Assembly (NCBI GenBank): GCA_030024065.1
Contig: JASEIE010000288.1
Coordinates: forward strand, 1 to 5,081
Direction of reading: 5' to 3'
Origin: Thermodesulfobacteriota bacterium
GTDB lineage: Bacteria > Desulfobacterota > BSN033 > UBA1163
DNA: 5,081 nucleotides
Below the pieces are notes generated by a model, which saw nothing but the letters and a program-made list of their open reading frames with translations, was not told the origin of the DNA and did not search any database. A program made the position numbers and the translations under genes. Of the stretch, positions 1 to 5,081 are shown in pieces (the stretch's first letter is position 1; the number at the start of each line of letters is the position of its first letter).

Positions 1-93
1 TGTGGTAATCCTGTCCCTTCTCTAATCTGCTGAGGGGGGAGGTGAACTATTACAATTAACTGATGGTCAAAAGAGAGCGATCTTTCGAATTTT

Positions 94-144
94 GGGACAA
101 GGGAACAGCAGGGGAAGTGTCAAATTTACTGGGGGTTCAGGATC
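94..144 (+). repeat. Left copy of 51-bp inverted repeat (putative mobile-element end)
   Basis: Read on the plus strand, this segment matches the reverse complement of 5031-5081 over 51 bp, with 44 identical positions without gaps by my count. The part nearest the genes (115-144) is a perfect 30-bp match. The part further away is an A/G-rich tract that differs between copies (mismatches between 103 and 114). The strongest conservation therefore lies on the gene-facing side, as expected if the gene-facing edge is the tip of an element whose body lies to the left. Read towards the left, the copy begins GATCCTGAACCCCCAG and continues with TAAATTTGACAC, a style reminiscent of some IS21-type ends. 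That family guess is weak. Confidence 0.85.
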
Positions 145-183
145 ACTGATTATAAAAAGAGGCCCATGATTTGAAGGTGTATT

Positions 184-195
184 AAAGGAGGTGAT
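184..195 (+). promoter_or_regulatory. Full-length Shine-Dalgarno-like sequence in the ubiD-like leader
   Basis: The 12 bases AAAGGAGGTGAT are complementary to the usual bacterial 16S rRNA 3' end, which is a far better match than the binding sites of the three real genes. No start codon lies at normal spacing. The ATG at 194-196 overlaps the site and gives only five codons, and the next ATG (208-210) is 16 bases beyond GGAGG and opens a 12-codon ORF ending at 246. It may be the relic of a displaced gene start, a leader-peptide signal, or chance. Confidence 0.4.
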
Positions 196-253
196 GTTCG
201 TAAGGGAATGAGAGGAAATAGGACAACATCAAGATTGCCATTTTAAGTAAAAA

Positions 254-258
254 GGGGG
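254..258 (+). promoter_or_regulatory. Ribosome binding site of the UbiD-like gene
   Basis: A purine-rich AAGGGGG stretch ends six bases before the ATG at 265. It is well placed and supports that ATG as the start. Confidence 0.6.
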
Positions 259-264
259 TTAAAT

Positions 265-1782
265 ATGGTCAAGAAGGATATCACGGATATGAGAGGAACG
301 ATCGAGTTTCTAAGGCAACAGGAGGGAGAATTGCTTGTGGCGAAGGAGCCTGTAGACACAGAATATGAGGTGGCAGGTATTCAGGTCGCTTTAGAAGAGG
401 GTCCAGCTATTCTTTTTGAGAATATTAAAGGCTACCCTGGGATACGAAGTGTAGGCAATGTCTTTGCCAGAAGGGATAGGATTGCAAAGCTTTTCGATGT
501 GGATGATTGGAAGAAACTAAAATGGAAATGCCTTGATGCCATTAAAAAACCTTTACTTCCAAAGGTTGTGGATAAGGGCCCTTGCCAGGAGGTAGTAATA
601 ACTGGAGAAGATATCAATGTCCCAGACTTGCTACCAATATTGAAGCATACTACAAAGGATGGGGCTCGAGTGATGGGGAGTGGCAATGTGCTGATCTGCG
701 ACAAGTGGGCTCGCGGAGGAAAAGAGTTTTCATTCAAGAGGATGCATTTTCGTGGTAAGAATTGGGCATCAATCACTTCAAGCCCAGCAACACATACTGA
801 AGCGATTATATTTATGGACCATAGGAAAGAAAATGTGCCGTTAACCATTAATATTTGCAATTCACCAGCGGCTATGATGGTTGCTGCTGCTGGAGGTGTT
901 CATAGCATAATTCCTCTGGGGACAGACGAGCTTGCTATTGCTGGTGCTCTGCAAGGTTCACCCATTGAGATCTGTAAGGCAAAGACTGTGGATGCCTATG
1001 CCATTGCTAACGCTGAGATTGTAATTGAAGGTTATTGGACTACTGAGACAGTTTGGGAAACTGAAGAGGCGGAGAAAGATGGGAGGCAGGACGTACTGCC
1101 ATTCTTTCCAGAGTGGACAGGGTATTTAGGGAAGACATGGAAAAGTCGTAAGTTCCAAGTGACAGGAGTGACGCATCGGAAGAACCCCATTTTCTATAAC
1201 TGGCTAGCTGCTTCCTATGATGGTGAATTTATTAGTTTTGATTTAAGAGAGGCCATGTTCTATGAACTTGCTGACCGTCTTGTCCCTGGTTTGGTAGTCG
1301 ATGTCCACTGCCCATTTGCATTGAGGTTTTGGGGGGGAGTGATATACCAGGTTAAAAAGAGGAGGCCGCGAGATGAGGGTTACCAACGAAACATCCTTAT
1401 AAATACACTCGGGGCACAACCCGGCATTCGGTTGGTAATAGTTGTGGATGAGGATGTGAATATCTATTGTATGGATGATGTGATGTGGGCGATTATGAGC
1501 AGAACAGAGCCGGCCACTGATTTTTTGAGAGGGGCAACTGGTTCAAGGGGGGTTGCTGCCCAGCCTGGTGAGGAGGCGACAAAGCTTGAAGCTGGTGGTT
1601 TTGGTGGAGGCTTGGGTATAGATGCTACAGTACCTTTTTTGGAAAAATGGCGTTACGAGAGAGCCCATTACCCGTCTGATATTGTAGACTTGAAGAAGTG
1701 GTTTAAAGAAGAAGAGATAAAGGCTGCCAAAGCACAACAGGGTGAATATGCTAAAGTCTTAGCCAAGCATGGGTGGGGTTAG
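265..1782 (+). CDS. UbiD-family prenylated-FMN decarboxylase/carboxylase
   Basis: The 505-residue product has the normal length and architecture of UbiD-family enzymes, which use prenylated FMN (made by UbiX) plus Mn2+ and K+ to decarboxylate or carboxylate aromatic and alpha,beta-unsaturated acids in the cytoplasm. Family landmarks are visible in order: the N-terminal region with FENIKGYPG at about 51-59; the cofactor segment FKRMHFRG at 157-164, whose R159 should be the conserved arginine; H177 at the spacing expected of a metal ligand; DELAIAG at 221-227 with E222 as likely metal ligand; AEIVIEGY at 250-257; PEWTGY at 282-287; and THRKNPIF at 303-310. The ATG start has a good ribosome binding site. 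The usual EGPFGE active-site motif appears as LPFFPE (278-283), preceded by about 12 extra residues, so the first acidic residue seems to be lost. This suggests a divergent subfamily such as those acting on aryl-CoA or phenolic substrates. Substrate and direction cannot be read from the sequence. The downstream acyl-CoA synthetase fits acid activation in the same pathway. Confidence 0.95.
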   Translation: MVKKDITDMRGTIEFLRQQEGELLVAKEPVDTEYEVAGIQVALEEGPAILFENIKGYPGIRSVGNVFARRDRIAKLFDVDDWKKLKWKCLDAIKKPLLPKVVDKGPCQEVVITGEDINVPDLLPILKHTTKDGARVMGSGNVLICDKWARGGKEFSFKRMHFRGKNWASITSSPATHTEAIIFMDHRKENVPLTINICNSPAAMMVAAAGGVHSIIPLGTDELAIAGALQGSPIEICKAKTVDAYAIANAEIVIEGYWTTETVWETEEAEKDGRQDVLPFFPEWTGYLGKTWKSRKFQVTGVTHRKNPIFYNWLAASYDGEFISFDLREAMFYELADRLVPGLVVDVHCPFALRFWGGVIYQVKKRRPRDEGYQRNILINTLGAQPGIRLVIVVDEDVNIYCMDDVMWAIMSRTEPATDFLRGATGSRGVAAQPGEEATKLEAGGFGGGLGIDATVPFLEKWRYERAHYPSDIVDLKKWFKEEEIKAAKAQQGEYAKVLAKHGWG

Positions 1783-1809
1783 ACAGCAATAAGACGAGCG
1801 AATAGACAC

Positions 1810-3954
1810 GTGAAGCGTATTGAGTATCCAAACCTAGAGCCTCTTTTCCGGCCAAGATCGATTGCTGTTATCGGGGCCTCCGATGATGTAATGAAGCCTT
1901 CCGGGTTACCGCTGAAATATGCCCTTGACCATGGTTACAAGGGCAAGCTTTTCCCGGTAAATCCCAATCGAGAGACGGTCCAAGGCTTAAAGGCGTATCC
2001 CAGCATAGCTGATATTCTGGAAGATGTTGATGCCTGTGTCATTGTAATACCGGCTGCAGCTGTGCCTAAAGCAGTCCAACAGTGCGCTGATAGGGGGGTC
2101 AAAGCAGCGGTAATCGGTGTCTCTGGTTTTGCGGAGCTTGACGAGGAAGGGAAGAAAAGACAGAATGAAATCGAAGAAATAGCTAAGAGGAGTGGAATAA
2201 GAATCTGTGGGCCAAACACCAATGGTCTGCTTAATGTGCATGAAGGGATTTCTCTCGGCTACTCCTATGCCCAAGAGGTTGTTATCCCGGGAAAGCTGGG
2301 CTACGTTTCCCAGTCTGGAGCACTGCTCAGTGCCACCGTTCCCCGGTTTACCCAGAGAGGCGTGGGTATGAGCTATTTCGTTGGGGCTGGCAACCAGGCT
2401 GATTTGGAGGTTTTTGACTACGTGAGATACCTGATCGATGACCCAAATACTAATGCTATAGCTGTCTATGTTGAGGGCTTTAAGGATCCACAAAAGTTCT
2501 TGAACGTCGCCGATTTAGCCTTGGAGGAGGAAAAGCCAATTGTGATGTTGAAGGTAGGACGCTCCGAATTGGCAGCCCGTGCAGCGAAAAGCCACACTGG
2601 ATCGCTTGTCGGTTCAGACGCAGTAGTTGATGCCATTTGTAAACAAAAGGGCGTGACCAGAGTGGATGATTTTGATGAGCTGATTGCCGTCTCTTCAGTT
2701 TTCTTGAAATGTAAACCACCTAAGGGGAACAGGATTGGGGTAATATCGAGCTCGGGGGGGGCGATTGGTATGGTAGCTGATCGCGCCATGGGGACAAGCC
2801 TTAACTTCACTGACGTATCGGTTAAGACCAAAGAGGAGGCGTCAAAGGTATTACCATGGTATGGAGAATTTAGGAGTCCTTTTGACATTGCTGCGGCCGG
2901 ATCGAGAGCAACGCAAGAAATAGAGCTTGCTAGAGCAGCCGTAAATTATGTTCTCAATGATGAAGGCGTCGACATCTTACTTGCGATCATAACACCCATG
3001 GATCGTCGTGGGACCCAAAATTATATCCAGGCCATCGTTGAGACATCCAGAACCTCTGAGAAGCCGGTTGTTTTATTTTCTCCCATGGCTGGGTTAAGGG
3101 AAGAGGAAGAAAAGATCTTTGCCGAAGGTGATATCCCGATATTAGCAGACAGTGCTGAGTGCGTAAAGGCTTTAGATGCTTTAATTAAGTTTGGTCAGAC
3201 ACTGGAGAGACGCAAAGAATCTAAAGGACCCTCTGAACCTCCGATTTCTGTTAATGTGGAGGAAATTAAAGAAGGGTTACTAAAGTTAAGAAGGAAGATT
3301 CTTAGTGAGCACGAAAGCAAAGAGCTCCTCTCTTGCTATGGCATCCCCTCCACCAAAGAGACTGTGGTTGGTTCCACTAAGGAAGCAGTCGAGGTCGCGA
3401 ATGAATTAGGTTATCCGGTGGTTTTAAAGATTGATTCCCCTGACATTACTCACAAGACTGATGCTGGTGCCATTAAGCTCGGCATCTCTAACCAGACTGA
3501 ACTGATAGATGCCTATAACGAAATAATAACCAATTCAAAAAAATATGCTCCTGATGCAAAGATCAGGGGTGTTCTGGTTCAGGAGATGGTCAAAGAGGCG
3601 AGGGAAATAATTGTTGGGATGTCACACGACCCTCAATTCGGTCCGGTCATCATGTTTGGGTTGGGGGGAGTCTTTGTTGAGGTCTTTAAGGACGTTTCTC
3701 TCCGTGTTGCTCCTTTGACTCGGGCCGATACAGAGGATATGATTAAAGAAGTGAGAGGTTATGAGATCCTTAAGGCTTTTAGAGGTAAACCTGAGGCAGA
3801 CGCGGAAGGAATTATTGACATTTTACTCAAGGTTTCGAGGATGGCCATAGACCTTGGAGATATTATCTCTGAGATCGATATTAATCCACTAATGGTATTG
3901 GATAGGGGCAAAGGGGTTAAGGCCGTTGACGCCTTATTAGTTCTTAGGGATTGA
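1810..3954 (+). CDS. ADP-forming acyl-CoA synthetase, fused alpha-beta type (acetyl-CoA synthetase/acyl-CoA ligase family)
   Basis: The 714-residue protein is a single-chain NDP-forming acyl-CoA synthetase: acyl-CoA + ADP + Pi <-> acid + CoA + ATP. The CoA-binding Rossmann domain comes first (about 8-140), with SIAVIGASDD at 17-26 and GPNTNGLLN at 134-142. The succinyl-CoA-synthetase-like ligase domains follow (about 160-460), with VSQSGALLS at 166-174 and SHTGSLVGSD at 261-270, where H262 is the expected phospho-histidine. A C-terminal ATP-grasp domain spans about 490-712, with SPDITHKTDAG at 543-553. H548 matches the second histidine used for phosphoryl transfer in this family. GLGGVFVEV (617-625) and EIDINPLMV (688-696) are ATP-grasp signatures. 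The GTG start is chosen because the next residues lead directly into the CoA-binding domain, though its ribosome binding site is weak (GAG around 1795). It lies 27 bp after the UbiD-like gene in the same reading frame, so the two are probably co-transcribed. The enzyme could activate an acid at low cost or make ATP from an acyl-CoA. The acid is unknown. Confidence 0.95.
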   Translation: MKRIEYPNLEPLFRPRSIAVIGASDDVMKPSGLPLKYALDHGYKGKLFPVNPNRETVQGLKAYPSIADILEDVDACVIVIPAAAVPKAVQQCADRGVKAAVIGVSGFAELDEEGKKRQNEIEEIAKRSGIRICGPNTNGLLNVHEGISLGYSYAQEVVIPGKLGYVSQSGALLSATVPRFTQRGVGMSYFVGAGNQADLEVFDYVRYLIDDPNTNAIAVYVEGFKDPQKFLNVADLALEEEKPIVMLKVGRSELAARAAKSHTGSLVGSDAVVDAICKQKGVTRVDDFDELIAVSSVFLKCKPPKGNRIGVISSSGGAIGMVADRAMGTSLNFTDVSVKTKEEASKVLPWYGEFRSPFDIAAAGSRATQEIELARAAVNYVLNDEGVDILLAIITPMDRRGTQNYIQAIVETSRTSEKPVVLFSPMAGLREEEEKIFAEGDIPILADSAECVKALDALIKFGQTLERRKESKGPSEPPISVNVEEIKEGLLKLRRKILSEHESKELLSCYGIPSTKETVVGSTKEAVEVANELGYPVVLKIDSPDITHKTDAGAIKLGISNQTELIDAYNEIITNSKKYAPDAKIRGVLVQEMVKEAREIIVGMSHDPQFGPVIMFGLGGVFVEVFKDVSLRVAPLTRADTEDMIKEVRGYEILKAFRGKPEADAEGIIDILLKVSRMAIDLGDIISEIDINPLMVLDRGKGVKAVDALLVLRD

Positions 3955-3982
3955 GTTATCCAGAGAATGTTTCGAGGTTTCA

Positions 3983-4036
3983 ATGATTGCTGAAATCGAC
4001 GAAATTCGTAAGGCACACATGAAGGGAGATCATTGA
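3983..4036 (+). CDS. Possible 17-residue upstream ORF overlapping the oxidoreductase start
   Basis: ATG at 3983 opens a 17-codon frame (MIAEIDEIRKAHMKGDH) ending in a TGA at 4034-4036. It has a plausible ribosome binding site, GAGG at 3974-3977, five bases before the ATG. Its stop overlaps the TTG start of the oxidoreductase (TTGA), an arrangement that can couple translation of two genes. I recognise no protein family. It could be a leader peptide that feeds ribosomes to the weak TTG start, a remnant of a larger gene, or chance, since short ORFs of this size are common in intergenic DNA. Confidence 0.3.
   Translation: MIAEIDEIRKAHMKGDH
4024..4028 (+). promoter_or_regulatory. Ribosome binding site deciding the TTG start
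   Basis: GGGAG ends four bases before the TTG at 4033. An in-frame TAA at 4009-4011 closes the frame upstream, and no ATG or GTG lies between it and the first iron-sulfur cysteine. TTG is therefore the only conventional start that keeps the complete cluster motif. Confidence 0.55.
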
Positions 4037-5049
4037 TAGAAGTAAAACGCACGGTCTGTCAATTTTGTCATTCCCGCTGCCGGGTAGAAGTCTATAGCGA
4101 AAATGGACATCTGATCAAGACTGAGCCAGATAAGACGTTTCCAAGATGGGATAATGTGTTTCCACCGATTGAGGCTTGTCTAAAGCAGCGTGGGGTTAAG
4201 GAATTCATGTACCATCCTGAGAGGTTAAATTTTCCACTGAAAAGAGTGGGTGAGAAGGGTGAAGGAAAATGGCAAAGGATTTCATGGGAGCAAGGCCTTG
4301 ATGAGGTAGCTGCCAAATTGGTTAAGATAAAAGAAGAATATGGTCCGGAGTCCATTGGAGCGACCGTTGGAACAGGGAGATCCTGGTACAAGTACTTAAA
4401 TCGTTTTCTGCACCTCTTGGGCACACCGAACTTTGGGGGACAGAATATAATCTGTCATGGTCCAGCTGTGGTTGTAGCTAATGCGATACTGGGATGGGGG
4501 GTACGGCATAGAACAGGAGTTACCATTGATGCACTTGGCCAAGAAGCGGTCACGAAATGCGTGATGCTGATCGGAATGGACCCCTCGCAGGCATATCATC
4601 GATTGTGGAAATCGATCCGAGAGGGTAAAAAGCTGGGCGTGAAACTCATTGTCATTGACCCTCGCAGAACTCAAACAGCAGAAATAGCGGACCTGTGGTT
4701 ACAAATAAGGCCAGGAACGGACGTCCCGCTTTTAATGTCTATGATAAATGTGATTATTGAGAAAGGACTTTATGACAAGGAATTTGTTGAAAAATGGTGT
4801 TATGGATTTGACAAGCTGAATGAGCGTGCCCGGGAGTATGCGCCAGAGAAAGTAGCTAAAATCACCTGGATACCTGCGGACAAGATCAAGGAAGCTGCTG
4901 TTATGTTTGCAACCAATGTTCCAGCCCATATTTTACATGGGATGGGAGCAGAGCATTTGCAGGGATGTATCGAGGCCATTCAGTCGAGGTTTATCATCAG
5001 CGCATTGACAGGGACAATTGATACTCCAGGGATCCTGAACCCCCAGTAA
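4033..5049 (+). CDS. Molybdopterin-dependent oxidoreductase, N-terminal half, truncated at the inverted repeat
   Basis: The 338 residues are the first half of a DMSO-reductase-superfamily Mo/W-bis-MGD enzyme, whose members usually have 650-800 residues. The [4Fe-4S] motif starts almost at the N-terminus: C9, C12, C16 and C49. No Tat signal precedes it, so a cytoplasmic enzyme is expected. WQRISWEQGLDEVA (80-93) is the usual segment after the cluster domain. ICHGPA (140-145) places C141 at the metal-ligand position, followed by H142, as in cysteine-type formate dehydrogenases and acetylene hydratase-like proteins. IDPRRTQTAEIADLWLQIRP (208-227) is a cofactor-binding signature. Homology runs to ALTGTIDTPG (324-333). 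The expected second glycine and the rest, including the C-terminal dinucleotide-binding domain, are missing. The last five codons and the stop lie inside the right repeat copy, so a mobile-element end or an assembly join has probably cut the gene. The product is unlikely to be active as written. Formate dehydrogenase, acetylene hydratase-like and other substrate classes cannot be separated without the missing half. Confidence 0.9.
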   Translation: MIEVKRTVCQFCHSRCRVEVYSENGHLIKTEPDKTFPRWDNVFPPIEACLKQRGVKEFMYHPERLNFPLKRVGEKGEGKWQRISWEQGLDEVAAKLVKIKEEYGPESIGATVGTGRSWYKYLNRFLHLLGTPNFGGQNIICHGPAVVVANAILGWGVRHRTGVTIDALGQEAVTKCVMLIGMDPSQAYHRLWKSIREGKKLGVKLIVIDPRRTQTAEIADLWLQIRPGTDVPLLMSMINVIIEKGLYDKEFVEKWCYGFDKLNERAREYAPEKVAKITWIPADKIKEAAVMFATNVPAHILHGMGAEHLQGCIEAIQSRFIISALTGTIDTPGILNPQ

Positions 5050-5081
5050 ATTTGACACTTTCCTGCTTTTTTCCTTGTCCC
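5031..5081 (-). repeat. Right copy of 51-bp inverted repeat (putative mobile-element end, cut by window edge)
   Basis: This is the reverse-complement partner of 94-144. Positions 5031-5060 are a perfect 30-bp match to 115-144, and the remaining 21 bp match with several differences in an A-rich tract. The gene-facing edge falls on the third base of the last family-like glycine codon (5029-5031) of the oxidoreductase, and the repeat supplies its stop codon (5047-5049). The element body would lie to the right of the window. The first few bases outside the match (CAG one base away in both copies) also agree, so the true edge may be a few bases further in. No target duplication can be judged because the far side is not shown. 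Confidence 0.85.

Larger units (their letters stand above)
1..264. other. Upstream region without a convincing gene
   Basis: I find no recognisable protein gene here. The only ORFs are very short: 63-149 (28 codons, overlapping the repeat, no well-placed ribosome binding site) and 208-246 (12 codons). The stretch holds the left copy of the inverted repeat (94-144), then a 120-bp leader for the UbiD-like gene. A TATAAA at 151-156 just inside the repeat boundary could be part of a -10 region, with TTTACT at 125-130 as a poor -35. The spacing of about 20 bp is too long, so I do not call a promoter. Positions 1-93 may be the interior of a mobile element whose end is the repeat, but no transposase reading frame is visible in so short a piece. 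Confidence 0.5.

Noticed and set aside
63..149. A 28-codon ORF running through the left repeat, whose frame is also open in part of the right copy (shared residues VSNLLGVQD).
   Set aside because: There is no well-placed ribosome binding site, and the differences between the two copies change amino acids rather than silent positions. The shared residues simply reflect the identical 30 bp. Better explained as non-coding repeat.
125..156. Possible promoter made of TTTACT (125-130) and TATAAA (151-156), which would be partly supplied by the repeat.
   Set aside because: The spacer of about 20 bp is too long and the -35 match is poor.
432..860. Minus-strand open frame of about 142 codons inside the UbiD-like gene, and similar minus-strand frames within the other two genes.
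   Set aside because: They lie wholly within strongly supported plus-strand genes, show no family motifs, and are shadows of the coding strand.
3955..4032. Searched for a terminator or a tRNA between the synthetase and the oxidoreductase.
   Set aside because: No GC-rich hairpin with a T-run and no cloverleaf is visible. The genes may be co-transcribed.
1..5081. CRISPR array, tandem repeats, defence system or other novel system.
   Set aside because: No regularly spaced repeats are present, and all three large genes have clear metabolic family matches.

Overview
The window looks like part of an anaerobic bacterial genome with moderate GC content. It holds a plus-strand cluster of three metabolic genes: a UbiD-family (prenylated-FMN dependent) decarboxylase/carboxylase, a fused ADP-forming acyl-CoA synthetase, and the N-terminal half of a cytoplasmic molybdopterin (Mo/W) oxidoreductase. 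This gene mix is typical of anaerobes that degrade aromatic or other recalcitrant acids, such as Desulfobacterota, syntrophs or Peptococcaceae-type Firmicutes. The sequence itself does not fix the phylum.

Layout: positions 1-264 contain no convincing gene. They carry one copy of a 51-bp repeat (94-144) and then a 120-bp leader with an unusually complete Shine-Dalgarno sequence that has no obvious start codon at the right distance. The UbiD-like gene (265-1782) is followed after 27 bp by the acyl-CoA synthetase (1810-3954). A 78-bp gap then holds a possible 17-codon ORF whose stop overlaps the TTG start of the oxidoreductase (4033-5049). The second repeat copy, inverted, occupies 5031-5081 and runs off the window end.

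The most notable structural point is that the two repeat copies share a perfect 30-bp inverted match (115-144 and 5031-5060) and frame all three genes. The oxidoreductase stops looking like its family at the base where the right copy begins, and it terminates six codons later. The simplest reading is that a mobile-element end has cut the gene and that related element ends lie on both sides of the cluster. An assembly break or chimera at a repeat is the main alternative.

As a working idea only, the UbiD-like enzyme would add or remove a carboxylate on an aromatic or unsaturated acid. The acyl-CoA synthetase would interconvert that acid, or a downstream one, with its CoA thioester using ATP/ADP. 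The Mo/W enzyme, when intact, would do a redox or hydration step. No UbiX (prFMN synthase), regulator, transporter or transposase gene is visible in the window.
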